Translations under genes and position numbers: made by a program
Part shown: positions 1-9,639 of the stretch, one piece after another
How positions within the stretch are numbered: position 1 is the first letter of the stretch
Layout: the number at the start of each line of letters is the position of its first letter
Notes under the pieces: generated by a model
Seen by the model: the letters and a program-made list of their open reading frames with translations, nothing else
Database searches by the model: none
Told to the model about the DNA's origin: nothing
From: Shinisaurus crocodilurus
Taxonomy: Eukaryota; Chordata; Lepidosauria; Squamata; Shinisauridae
NCBI GenBank assembly: GCA_021292165.1
Contig: CM037880.1
Span: 28,914,232-28,978,231 of the forward strand
Length of the DNA: 64,000 bases
Reading direction: 5' to 3'

Positions 1-100
1 GGAAGAAGGACCACAGCTCAGGATACAGCACATGCTTTGCATGCCGAAGGTCCCAGGTTCAATCCCCAGCATTTTCCATTAAAAAAAAAAGAAGAAGAGA
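1..100 (+). mobile_element. tRNA-derived SINE head with A tail
   Basis: CACAGCTCAGGATACAGCAC (A-box-like) and GGTCCCAGGTTCAATCCCC (B box) followed by an A-rich tail. Truncated member of the family seen in full at 2545-2745. Confidence 0.65.
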
Positions 101-1079
101 GAGACCAGGTAGCAGATGATGGGAAACAGGGCTGGCGTCAAGTGCCATAGTTGGGCACTTGCCAGGGACCCACTGATAAGAGTTTCCTGGACTTGCTCCT
201 CCTCTTCACTATGGCAACCTGCCTGCTCACCTGCCACTTGCTTTGGCCCAGACAACAGTGATGGGTGAGGAGCTGCAGATGCCATGGCCGACTTTCTCAC
301 TGGCTCTCTGCCTGTCAAGCAAGCCAAAGGTAGCAATGAAGGCAAGGCCAGCCTTTTCCTTAGGCAGACTGAGGCAAACGATTCAGGTGGCGGAGAGGGA
401 GGAGAGGTGAATCGCAGCACTCCCCACCCACACCCACCCCAGAGGGCCTGCTGCTACCTCCAGCGGGTGCTTTTTACAGCTGCACCAGCCACTCCACCAC
501 CGTGGCATTTGCTGCACTGGGACCGCAGCCAGCGGGACTCTTTGGAGCAGCCGCCCACCCGAAGTCTTGCGAGACCTAGCTGAAGTCTCACAAGAAGCTC
601 ATCTGAAGTCTTGCAAGTGGGCAACTGAAGTCATGCCAGACCAGGTCTCAGAAGACTTCAGGCGAGCTTGAAGGACGGTGCAGCGGAGGCTTCTTGCCTC
701 AGGAGGCAAGTGAGGTTGGGCCGGGCCTGAATGAGGAGAAAGAGGAGGCGGCGCTAGTGACAATGGCAGTGAGAAGGTAAACCCATTATGGGAAGGTTCT
801 CACTGAGGGTGTCTTGCCCATGGGCCCTGCACCGATGGGGAAGACCTGTGTCTGGGACCATGGAGAGTCACTGACAGGCAGAGGAGTCTGACCCGGAATA
901 AGGCAGGAAACACACACAATGATTGTAGTTAAGGCCAGAAGCATATGAGAGAAGGTGAGAAACCTGAATGGCTTGATTCAAACACTGCAGCCAAGCCATT
1001 CGGTTTAGCCATTCGGTGCCTTAGGGTTGCAACTTGCATGTTCCCCCCTTCACTCATATGCTCCAATTCCATCCCCAGT
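101..1079. other. Unassigned intronic sequence
   Basis: No gene. 555-680 holds several imperfect GAAGTCTTGC / GAAGTCTCAC repeats and their complement GAAGACTTCA. Otherwise nothing recognised. Confidence 0.3.
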
Positions 1080-1290
1080 TCACAATAACCACAATTTGTC
1101 AGACATCTGAATCAGGCAATCTATGACTACTACAAACTACAGTTTGCTTCCAAATCAAAACTGGAAATTCAGTTCAAACCATGGTTTCCAGTTCTGGTGC
1201 GGAGGCAAACTATGGCTTGCAAGAACTACACTTGGCCCAATTCAGATGATACAACAAACCATAGCTATTGCAAACCAGAAAGGGAATCTG
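1080..1290. mobile_element. MITE rich in AACCATRG motifs, degenerate
   Basis: Motifs AACAAACCATAGCTATTGC, TTCAAACCATGGTTTCC and GCAAACTATGGCTTGC, like 62980-63260. Confidence 0.45.
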
Positions 1291-1952
1291 AGATTGTGAG
1301 TGAAGGAAGAGCGAGCACATGAGCCTGAGGCACCAACGGCCAAATCATGATTTGGCCCTGATATCTGAGTTGGGCCATTGTGCACTGTCAGTTGCGAAGC
1401 ACGGCACAAGCGTTTATTTTGCTGAAAGCACATGGGTCAGAAGCAAAGTGGCTTTGATAAGCAGGTCGCAATTTGAGATAGTGCTCCCTGCTCTCAAACC
1501 TGTTTTTGCTGCTTAGCTTTAGCCCTCAAACATGTAAAGAGGCTATCATGAAGGAAGTACCTCTCAGGATGGGCAAGTAAGTAACAATTGATAGGGTAAC
1601 AGAAGTTTTGTGAACGAGTCAGCTAATCATTGTTTGCCTGAAAACAATCTGGAACACGAAGCCAAAGGGAAATGAGTTCTGGGTAGGGTATGAATCTAGT
1701 GTAGGGATCCTGTGGCAAGACAAAATTCTCTGCCCTTATTTAGAACTCGGAGAGCCACTGATTTGATTCCAGAGACACAATAAAAATATCCTCATAGGGA
1801 ATCTCTGTGTTGTGGCTGATCCATGCTTTCAGGTCTTATCACTAAAATGGCTTACTGCCTGGCTTACGGCCGTCATGTGGGGAGTCATCTCCCCATTACT
1901 AAGGGAACCGGCTGGTGACAGCATGGCCATTCTTCAGTGCAACGAACCACAC

Positions 1953-2155
1953 AGTGACTGGGTTCACACAACATAAGCCCTGGTGGCTTATAAGCCATGT
2001 TTGTTTCACAGTGGCGTGGCGTGTTGACTGAACCCGGCCAGAGTGGCTTGTGCGTGCTTAACAAGCCATACTGCTGGGCTCAGACAACCTGACAAGCCAC
2101 CCTGAAACAAACATGCCTTATAAGACACACATCATGTTGTGTGAACCCAGTCACT
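1953..2155. mobile_element. MITE with AGTGACTGGGTTCA ends
   Basis: Ends AGTGACTGGGTTCACACAAC and GTTGTGTGAACCCAGTCACT are perfect inverted repeats of 20 bp. Interior has GGCTTATAAGCCATG and AACAAGCCATACTG motifs. Same family as 59574-59924. Confidence 0.85.
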
Positions 2156-2165
2156 CTATCCCTTA

Positions 2166-2293
2166 CAGCAGCCTTCCCCAATGCGGTGCTCTCCAGATGC
2201 ATAGTAACTACAACTCCGAGCACACACACCCCGGATAGACATGCTGGGAGTTGTAGTCCCCAACACACCTGGAGGCCACCAGCTTGGGGAAGG
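2166..2293. mobile_element. Palindromic hAT MITE (CTTCCCCAA type)
   Basis: CAGCCTTCCCCAATGCGGTG ... AGCTTGGGGAAGG with central CTACAACTCC / GGAGTTGTAG arms. Confidence 0.75.
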
Positions 2294-2544
2294 TCACTTT
2301 ACAGCCATGGGGCCTGAGCATTCACCATCTGGGAGGGCTGTCTGCAGTGACCTCAAGGTAGAAATGGAAAACTGCAGGCTGGCCTTTCCATTTTTTCAAG
2401 CTGAGAGGAAACATTTGCACTTCCCATTTTGCCCTGGGCAGACCTCAGAGAAGGACATGCTATTCTTCCCATTTTAAAAATAACTTCATCTGTGCGGTAG
2501 GGATTTCACTGAGGATTCTATGGATTATTACCAAAAGGTGAGCG

Positions 2545-2745
2545 AAGGGCCATGGCTCAGTGGCAGAGCACCTGCTTTGCAGGCAGAGGGTCCCAGGTTC
2601 AATCCCTGCCATCTCCAGAAAGGGCTAGGAAGGAATCCTGCCTGAAACCCTGGAGAGCCTCTGCCAGTCAGTGTTGACAATACGGGGCTTGGTGGACCCA
2701 TACATGGTCTGACTCAGTATAAGGCACCTTCCTACGTTCCTATGG
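2545..2745 (+). mobile_element. tRNA-derived SINE, full length
   Basis: Head AAGGGCCATGGCTCAGTGGC with A box, then CCCAGGTTCAATCCC B box, a central part with CCTGGAGAGCC, and a tail with GGTCTGACTCAGTATAAGGC and TTCCTATG repeats. The tail resembles the CR1-type 3' ends found at 50348 and 56838, which suggests a CR1-like partner LINE. Confidence 0.85.
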
Positions 2746-3059
2746 TTGAGGAAGAAAGCACACTTCTGCCATCCCATCCCTTATTTCATGGCAGTTCATT
2801 TTAAAACAGCTTACTTTCTTAAGTTCTGGATTCCTTTTGACCATGGAAGGTAGCAGTTAATTAACAACCCACTCATGACTTATTATCCAGTTCAGCTGGC
2901 TAAAACATGCCCAACGCATCAGAAACTTAAATACCTGGATCCACACAAGTTCAGAGGAGACAAAGCCGTGAGAGAACATTTCGTTTTCATCTAGGCTACA
3001 CACACAAAATTATAGCTTTGCTTTCTCAAAATTCCACCAACCCCATTTCTTGACCTCTA

Positions 3060-3950
3060 ATACCTTTTTATCTAGAAGCCCCCTTGAGCCCTGTGGGAGT
3101 GTGGCATGTTTCTCCTCAGCCGAGGCTTCTTACCTTACACCCTCCAGGAAGCTCACTTTTTCAAGCGGCGTCCTGTAGCTCCTCCGACACAAAAGCACTT
3201 GTGTCTAATTGTGCCCTTCACATCTCCCGAAAACTGAAGCAGCACATGCTGCTGTTTTGCTCAGAGAAGTTTTAGCCCCCAAAATAAAGAGGTTTGAAGG
3301 AGGAGCCGCCGCCGCCGCCTTCTCATTCAAACAATTTCACGGCCATTGGGAGGCTTTTGCTCTCGCAGCACAAAAGTTACATCTGAGCATAGAAGGCATT
3401 TTCCCCCCTCCCTGTCCCGGAAATCAGTATAACCAAAACCAACGCTGAGCTAACAAGAAATGTTTCTTCCATGTGTTCTGCTTGGCAGACACTGCGAGGA
3501 AACACGTGATGTTTATAAATACAAGATGGCTCGTCGTGTTGTCATAACCTCTCAATGACAAAGCCCGAGAAAAAAAAGAGGCCGGTGATGCAGCGGGAAA
3601 GATGAGGTTTCTTGTCCCTTGGACAGTCTGCAGCAGGCAGACATGCATTCACGTCCGCCCCCTAAAGTAAACAAAGTTTTATTATAAGCAGGCGGATCTG
3701 CGAAGCACCATATGGGACCTTTTAAACACATTCTAAGGAGCCTCAGCCCTACCAGACTTCGCAACACTAATTGCCTAAATATCTGCTCGGTGTGCCAGAG
3801 ATGGGCCTGATGTCGCCATCCTAAAGTAACAGGTTTGACTTGTACACCCATTTGCAGGGACTGCAGGCTATCACGGATTATGGAAAAAATTATGAACTTC
3901 ATCCAGGACATTTGACTTGCTTCTTCTCTTCCCTCCTCTTCCTCCTCCTC
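3060..3950. other. Intronic stretch low in repeats, possible regulatory sequence
   Basis: No transposable element recognised. Contains a short GCC run (3307) and unique AT/GC-balanced sequence such as GATGTTTATAAATACAAG and GTAAACAAAGTTTTATT. A minus-strand open frame of 119 codons (3552-3911) shows no known domain and is not supported as a gene. Confidence 0.3.
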
Positions 3951-4129
3951 TTATTAAAGAAACAACCCCCCCCCCAAAAAACCTAATCACTTTTCATCTT
4001 GCTATTTTGGCTTAGAGCGCAGTCCTATGAGGATTGCGCCCCTGTCTGATTTGCCTTCCTGTCCTGCTTGTGGGCTTCCTGGAGGATCGGGTTGGTAGTA
4101 AAACCCATGAAGTTCTAGATCATAATCTA

Positions 4130-4400
4130 GTGGTTTCCATCCTTTTTAAGTCAGGGGGCACATCTGGAATTTTGAGAGTGGCATGGGAGCTCTCACAAAA
4201 TGGCTGCCATGTGCGGGGGTGGCCCATTCACAAAATGGCTGTCATGGTAGGCATAGCCCAGTCACAAAACACCCATTTCCCAGTAGGGCTAAAAGATGAT
4301 TAACTTGCCAAGAAGCTAAGTACAAAGCCGAGGTGGGGGCTGAACTCCAAAACACAACACCGCTCTTTTGAGCCCACAGTTTTCTATGAAACACCCATTT
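4130..4400 (+). mobile_element. Interspersed repeat, CACAAAATGGCTG family
   Basis: GGGGGCACATCTGGAATTTT, CACAAAATGGCTGCCATG, GGTGGGGGCTGAACTCCAAA; related to 62580-62960. Confidence 0.55.
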
Positions 4401-5063
4401 CATAGAAAGCAAAGCGATGAGGCTCAGAGACAAGTAATTTGGCCGAGAATGCCACATCGGTCCCACAGGCATCAGGGGACATACAGATGGCTCTGGAGGC
4501 TGGTGCTTTACTTTGCAGCATGTCAGCATCCCAGTTTTGTAAAAAAAATATAATTTTTAAAAATCTAAAAAAAATTAAATGAAAATAAAGAGGGAGAGGA
4601 AGCCTGGCAGATGCCAAGAAAGGAGTCTGTGGGCACAGTGGCACCCACGGGCACCATGCTGTACACTCCAGACCTACATCATGAATGCTGGATGGCAACC
4701 CAGCCTTCAAGTCCTGCCTGCAGGCTTCCCATTGGGGCATCTGGTTGGCCACTGTGGGAAACAAGATCCTGGCACTAAATGGGCCTTTGATCTAATCCAA
4801 GCAGGGCTCTTCCTACATACTTATTGCGACATTCTCTTATTTCCTTTCTGGCCTTGTTTCCCCCCTCATGTGCAGTATTTCACAACCATTCTTCCTCTCT
4901 TCCTTTTGTATGTCTGCATCTTTCGAGTTGGGGCAATGTCTAGTTATTAGTCTTAACTGGCACGCAGCACCTATTATGTTAGGTGTTCTAAAAATAATAA
5001 AAGAGGATGGGCACACACACGAGCTCTGATGCGCAAACAGAGCACCATACAAGGAGGGGATGC

Positions 5064-5628
5064 TGTCAAGGTTCCGCTACTGCAGGGACCCCTTAACTTT
5101 CCTTTGGGAGATCTCTGCCTCTCCTCAAAGCCCCTCCCGTTCCAGGAGATCAAGTCCTTTTACAGCTTCCAATAGCATGGGTGTAGGCTGTAGACGTGGT
5201 GAATAAGTCACTCCAAACTTTCAGGGTAAACAACAGCACTTTACTTATGATATTAGGGTATTTACTTAATAGAGTGGTTATAATCCAAAAGCAAGTATGG
5301 TAAAATAAAACAAACAAACAAACAATCCAAGGTTCTCTAGTTTAACTTCAGACTACCTATCTCCTATGCAGCCAGTCTCTCCCTCTCTGCTTCTCTCTCT
5401 GCTCTTTCTGCTTCTGCAGTCAGGCTCCCCCTGCTGCTAGCTGACCACACCCCACACATATATAGCCTTCCCAGGAATGGAAGGTTATAATCATGTGACC
5501 TTGAATAGGAGATCTAATTCTTAACTTCTATTGGGTAAACTAAAACTCTCAAACTCCCCCTCCCATCCAAGTGTTTGGGCCTTCAGGCTTCAGCAAACTC
5601 AAGCCTGTGTAGGCCTCAATCCCTCACA
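5064..5628 (-). repeat. 3' LTR of the Gmr1-like element
   Basis: 565-bp LTR, downstream copy on the minus strand. It is nearly identical to the 5' LTR but has one instead of two copies of the 41-bp unit near its start. TG...CA ends, adjacent to a polypurine tract on the inner side and to the GATGC target duplication on the outer side. Confidence 0.95.
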
Positions 5629-5646
5629 TCTTCCCCCCTTCTCCTC
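5629..5646 (-). other. Polypurine tract of the Gmr1-like element
   Basis: Directly inside the 3' LTR the minus strand reads GAGGAGAAGGGGGGAAGA, an 18-base pure purine run, the expected primer for plus-strand DNA synthesis. Confidence 0.9.
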
Positions 5647-5720
5647 AAGTGGAACAATTTCCCTTTTACAGAAGAGAATTGTGAAACATTAACCTACACA
5701 AAAAGGACACTGTTTTTTGG

Positions 5721-8270
5721 TTATTTCCTAGACAAAGCATCGGCTATCACATTCTCCTTCCCAGGCACATGTTCAATGTTCATTTGAAATTCCTGCAATT
5801 TCCAAGACCATCTCTGAAGCTTGGAGTTGGTATTTTGCATTGTTTGTATCCATTGCAAGGCATGATGGTCAGTCCATAAAGTAAATTCTTGTCCAAAAAC
5901 ATCAGGCTTGAGCTTGTCCAGAGCCCACACTACTGCCAGACATTCCTTTTGGATCGTAGACAGGTTTCTCTCCCTGGGTAGGAGCTTCCTACTCAGGTAG
6001 GCTACTGGGTGTTTAACAGAGTCATAGTCTTGTAACAATACAGCACCTATGCCAGTCTCAGAGGCATCTGTAGCCACAATAAAGGTTTTTTCAAAGTCAG
6101 GTGCTCTTAACACAGGCTTTGAGCTTAAAATGTGCTTTAGTCTATCAAAAGCTCTTTGACATTCATCAGTCCACACAATTTTGTCAGGTTTACATTTCTT
6201 GGTTAAATCAGTCAAAGGTCCAGCAATTTCACCAAAATGGGGAACAAATCTCCTGTAATACCCAGCAAATCCCAAGAATGACCTGACCTGTTTCTTGGTT
6301 GTAGGTATGTCCCAGGTTCTGATAGCTTCAACCTTGTCCCATAAAGGTGTGATATGACCATTTCCAACCCTGTGCCCTAAGTATACTACTGGCACCTTCA
6401 GCACCTGTAAAACTACTCCACTCCTCTCATAGTGTGGCTTCATCATATTTACATGTACTACCCTGGGTCCTTTTTCAGATTTTTCTTTAACCACCACATA
6501 GGTTAAATCATCCATTTTCTCCCTGACTGTGTAGGGGCCTTCCCAAGCAGCCTTAAGCTTGTCTTTGCGCAGGGGAAGAAATATCATTACCTGATCCCCT
6601 ACCTCAAATACTCTAGAGCGTGCCTTTTGATCATACCAGAACTTTTGCACCTCTTGGGCTTTGGTTACATTGGCTTGAACTAGTTTACAGAGTGTATCTA
6701 GGGTTTGTCTAAGTTTTAACACATAATCCACCACAGAGGTTTTGTTTTCTACGAGTTTACCTTCCCAGTTTTCCCTCAGGAGATCAAGAGGGCCTCTCAC
6801 TCTTCTGCCATACAACAGCTCGAAAGGTGAGAATCCCGTTGATTCCTGTGGAACTTCCCTGTAGGCAAAAAGTAGGTGTTGCAGTTTGTCATCCCAGTCA
6901 TTTGGGTGTGTGTTTACATAAGCTCTAATCATTCCTTTGAGTGTGGCGTTAAATCTTTCCACCATTCCATTGCATTGAGGGTGATAAGGAGTGGTTTTCA
7001 AGTGTTTTACCCCACAACACTTCCACAGACATTCCATTATCTTGGAGAGGAAATTTGACCCACAATCTGTTAAGATTTCAGAGGGAAATCCAGTTCTGCA
7101 AAATATAGTTAGCAAAGACTCAGCTACAGATGGAGCATCTATAGAGGCTAGTGCTACTGCTTCTGGGTATCTTGTGGCAAAATCCACCACTGTGAGGATG
7201 TACTTTTTTCCCTTGCGGGTGGGTTTAGTGAAAGGCCCTACAATATCCATGCCCACCCTGAAGAAAGCTTCTCCTATAATAGGCAGAGGCGGCAAAGGGG
7301 CTTTACTGTGATGCCCTGCCTTCCCCACACGCTGACAGGTTTCACAAGACCTGCAGTACTCTGCTACTTGCTTAGCAATTCCAGGCCAAAAGAAGTTTGT
7401 CATGAGCCTTTGTTTAGTCTTGTTTTTCCCCAAGTGCCCTGCGCATGGCACATCATGGGCTAGTTCTAGCAACCTTAGCCGGAATTGGTTAGGTACTACC
7501 AGTTGCTTTAGTGGTTCACAGGTTAACTCTTGGGTTTTTGGTAACCACAGCCTATACAGCAATCCTTTCTCCCAAATAATCTGCTCCCTTCTTTCCTCAG
7601 AGAAGGGTTTCTCTTGAGGGAGAGCTACTCTTTTCAGAGGCTCCAAACTAGGATCACTGAGGACTCCCTGCTTGAATTCCTCTACTCCTCTTAAATCAGG
7701 AAAAGGGGTCTCTAGCGCCTTTTCCTCTACAGAACCACCTGCCTCGGTTGTTTCACTGGCTTTCAGGTCTACAGGTTGCATGGAGGCTTGTTCTGTTGTT
7801 TCGGTTTGGGGAGGGTCTGGGGTTGGTTTTGGACCTTCCGGAATCACTGTGGGTTGTACCTCTAGTACCTTTTCTTTTACCCCATCAGCTTTTACCTGGT
7901 CCTGTCTTGAAAGTTCCTCCCTTTCCTTTTGCTTGCGGGTTACCACACATATTTGAGCTTCTGGTCCCATTATATCCCTTCCCACAATGATAGGGGCAAA
8001 TTGAGTTGGAGGTTCCATCACCCCAACTTCATATAGACCTCTCCATCCCCTCCATTCTATGGATAACCTTGCTACTGGGACTTCAAAGGAGGGACCATTC
8101 ACTCCCTGGATCTCAATAGACATTCCTGGTACCAAATCTTCAGGTGTCACCAAATCTGCTTGGATCAGAGAAACATCAGCTCCAGAATCCAACATTGCCA
8201 TAATGGTCTTATCCTTTACATAAACAGGTTCTTTAAACTGATTATTAACCTCTTCCCTGTTGGTGATCAC
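5721..8270 (-). CDS. pol: Pol polyprotein (protease-integrase-RNase H), RT catalytic core absent
   Basis: Open frame of 849 residues from the first GTG; the frame is open upstream to a stop at 8295-8297 and has no early ATG, so it is probably expressed as a Gag-Pol fusion. Aspartic protease has DSGA at 28-31. The integrase zinc region has H272, H279, C309, C312; catalytic D342, D402, E438 with exact D(35)E spacing; a GPY motif at 578-580. After residue ~620 the sequence jumps straight to the RT thumb (YLGHRVGNG at 630, SFLGFAGYYRRF at 664-675), then RNase H with D734, E776, D801 and D844 in place. RT fingers and palm, including the YXDD box, are missing; the junction is near 6390-6415. The frame stays open across it. 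Order PR-INT-RT-RH is that of Gmr1-like elements. No restored version is offered. Confidence 0.92.
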   Translation of the reverse strand: MITNREEVNNQFKEPVYVKDKTIMAMLDSGADVSLIQADLVTPEDLVPGMSIEIQGVNGPSFEVPVARLSIEWRGWRGLYEVGVMEPPTQFAPIIVGRDIMGPEAQICVVTRKQKEREELSRQDQVKADGVKEKVLEVQPTVIPEGPKPTPDPPQTETTEQASMQPVDLKASETTEAGGSVEEKALETPFPDLRGVEEFKQGVLSDPSLEPLKRVALPQEKPFSEERREQIIWEKGLLYRLWLPKTQELTCEPLKQLVVPNQFRLRLLELAHDVPCAGHLGKNKTKQRLMTNFFWPGIAKQVAEYCRSCETCQRVGKAGHHSKAPLPPLPIIGEAFFRVGMDIVGPFTKPTRKGKKYILTVVDFATRYPEAVALASIDAPSVAESLLTIFCRTGFPSEILTDCGSNFLSKIMECLWKCCGVKHLKTTPYHPQCNGMVERFNATLKGMIRAYVNTHPNDWDDKLQHLLFAYREVPQESTGFSPFELLYGRRVRGPLDLLRENWEGKLVENKTSVVDYVLKLRQTLDTLCKLVQANVTKAQEVQKFWYDQKARSRVFEVGDQVMIFLPLRKDKLKAAWEGPYTVREKMDDLTYVVVKEKSEKGPRVVHVNMMKPHYERSGVVLQVLKVPVVYLGHRVGNGHITPLWDKVEAIRTWDIPTTKKQVRSFLGFAGYYRRFVPHFGEIAGPLTDLTKKCKPDKIVWTDECQRAFDRLKHILSSKPVLRAPDFEKTFIVATDASETGIGAVLLQDYDSVKHPVAYLSRKLLPRERNLSTIQKECLAVVWALDKLKPDVFGQEFTLWTDHHALQWIQTMQNTNSKLQRWSWKLQEFQMNIEHVPGKENVIADALSRK

Positions 8271-8280
8271 AAATCCACAA

Positions 8281-9498
8281 TTATAAGGGTTTTTTTATGC
8301 TTGCTACACCTTGTGGCTTGGTTTGTTCGGGTTTAGGACTACCTGGGTTAGCTGGTGTTATTGCTTGTAACTTGGGGCAGCTACTCTTGATGTGGCCTGT
8401 CTGACCACACGAATAGCAGGCACGGTCTCTGGGGTGAGAAGGATCAAAAGGAGGTTTTTTGAACTCCTTTTTACTTGGGGCTTCCCATTCCCCCCCCTTC
8501 TTCTCAGACTCAATCCTGGGGCCTAACCCTTCCCGGTTTTCAATCAATTTGTCAGCCATTTCTGCAGCTTGGTTTAAAGTTTCAGGATCTTTATCCTTAA
8601 CCTTCAGTTTTATTTCTCTGGGCAACCGAAAATAAAACTGATCCAGGGCCATAAGCTCTAGCACCTTTTCCCTGTTGTCAGCTTTTGCTTCATCCACCCA
8701 TTTTAATAGCAGGTTTTTTAATTTTGTTGCAAACTCTACCATAGATTTACCTGGTTGAGGCGTTAACCCTCTGAACTTTTTCCTAAAGTGCTCAGGGCCT
8801 AACCTGAACCTTTTAAACACCGTTTCTTTGAATTGAGCATAGGAAACAGCCTCCCCCTCTGGCATGCTATTATAAATCTCTGCCAGCTCCCCTTTGATTA
8901 AATTAGGCACAAACTTCATGTAATCACCCTCCTGCAATCCCCACTTCTGTGCTGCCCTTTCAAAAGTGGTCAGGAACACTTGTGGGTCTTCTCCTGGGGT
9001 GTATGCTGTGAAGTCCTTCGGGGTAACTCTGACAGGCTGCTCCTGTTTCAATTGCATCATCCTTTCCTCGTGTCTGCGTTGTTCCTCTTGGGCTTGCGGT
9101 TGCTCTTTCTGGGCTTGCAGTTTCTCTTTCTGGGCTTGCAGTTTCTCCTGGTGCAGCTTTTCCTCATGTCTGCGTTGTTCCTCCTGCAGCTTTTCCTCGT
9201 GTCTGCGTTGTTCTTCCTGGGCCTTAAGCTGCTCCTGCTGCAGACGAAGCCGCTCCCACTCCAACCGGGTCTCCTCTTCCTTCTGCTTTGCCACTAGCCG
9301 CAGTTCCTGTTCACGGAGCTCCCATTCTTTTGTTTGGGGTCCTGCTACACTAGGGCTAGAGGGTGCAGCTCCTTCTATTGCCGCCTGGGAGATCAGCATA
9401 ACTTTCAGTTCCTCTGCTGTTTTCTCCTCCCATGGCAAATTGTCCTTTTTACACTGCTCTATCAGGGCAGTTTTGTTCATGGAGAGATACTGGCTCAT
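8281..9498 (-). CDS. gag: Gag polyprotein of Gmr1-like retrotransposon
   Basis: Open frame of 405 residues, starting at an ATG 141 bp downstream of the 5' LTR. Residues 7-38 form a short SAP-like segment. Residues 56-150 are a Glu/Gln/Arg/Lys coiled coil built of repeated QEEQRRHEEKL units. Residues 160-325 are the capsid; the stretch from about 230 (FRLGPEHFRKKFRGL) to 322 resembles a SCAN domain, which is known to derive from Gmr1-like capsid. A single zinc knuckle CX2CX4HX4C lies at C361, C364, H369 and C374. The protein would pack the RNA and assemble the particle. The frame is uninterrupted and ends at TAA 8281-8283, just past a 7-A run where the pol frame begins in the +1 phase. Codon use and openness point to recent activity of the family. 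Confidence 0.93.
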   Translation of the reverse strand: MSQYLSMNKTALIEQCKKDNLPWEEKTAEELKVMLISQAAIEGAAPSSPSVAGPQTKEWELREQELRLVAKQKEEETRLEWERLRLQQEQLKAQEEQRRHEEKLQEEQRRHEEKLHQEKLQAQKEKLQAQKEQPQAQEEQRRHEERMMQLKQEQPVRVTPKDFTAYTPGEDPQVFLTTFERAAQKWGLQEGDYMKFVPNLIKGELAEIYNSMPEGEAVSYAQFKETVFKRFRLGPEHFRKKFRGLTPQPGKSMVEFATKLKNLLLKWVDEAKADNREKVLELMALDQFYFRLPREIKLKVKDKDPETLNQAAEMADKLIENREGLGPRIESEKKGGEWEAPSKKEFKKPPFDPSHPRDRACYSCGQTGHIKSSCPKLQAITPANPGSPKPEQTKPQGVASIKKPL

Positions 9499-9619
9499 TT
9501 TAATTGCCTCACTGGGTCCCTATTCCGCAGTCCTGAAGTTCAAACATACACTGCTTTTGCCAGCTCTATAAGTAAAAAAACCCAATTTCAGTTTGGAGTG
9601 CTTAATCTCACCGTTCAGG

Positions 9620-9637
9620 ATCGCACCGCTGCCACCA
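9620..9637 (-). other. Primer binding site, complementary to tRNA-Leu(UAG)
   Basis: Two bases inside the 5' LTR the minus strand reads TGGTGGCAGCGGTGCGAT. This is complementary to the CCA-tailed 3' end of vertebrate tRNA-Leu(UAG), as I recall its acceptor and T arms, with a single mismatch. The position and the TGG start are those expected for minus-strand DNA priming. Confidence 0.75.
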
Positions 9638-9639
9638 TC

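Noticed and set aside
2545..2620. Functional tRNA gene
   Set aside because: A and B boxes are present but no cloverleaf forms, and the sequence continues into a shared SINE body.
3552..3911. 119-codon minus-strand open frame
   Set aside because: No recognisable domain, no splice context tying it to KIAA1217, length within chance expectation.
8288..8296. A AAA AAC heptamer as a -1 frameshift site between gag and pol
   Set aside because: Pol is in the +1 frame relative to gag and the -1 frame meets TGA within eight codons.
8966..9571. 201-codon Ser/Cys-rich frame on the plus strand
   Set aside because: Antisense shadow of the repeated coiled-coil part of gag.
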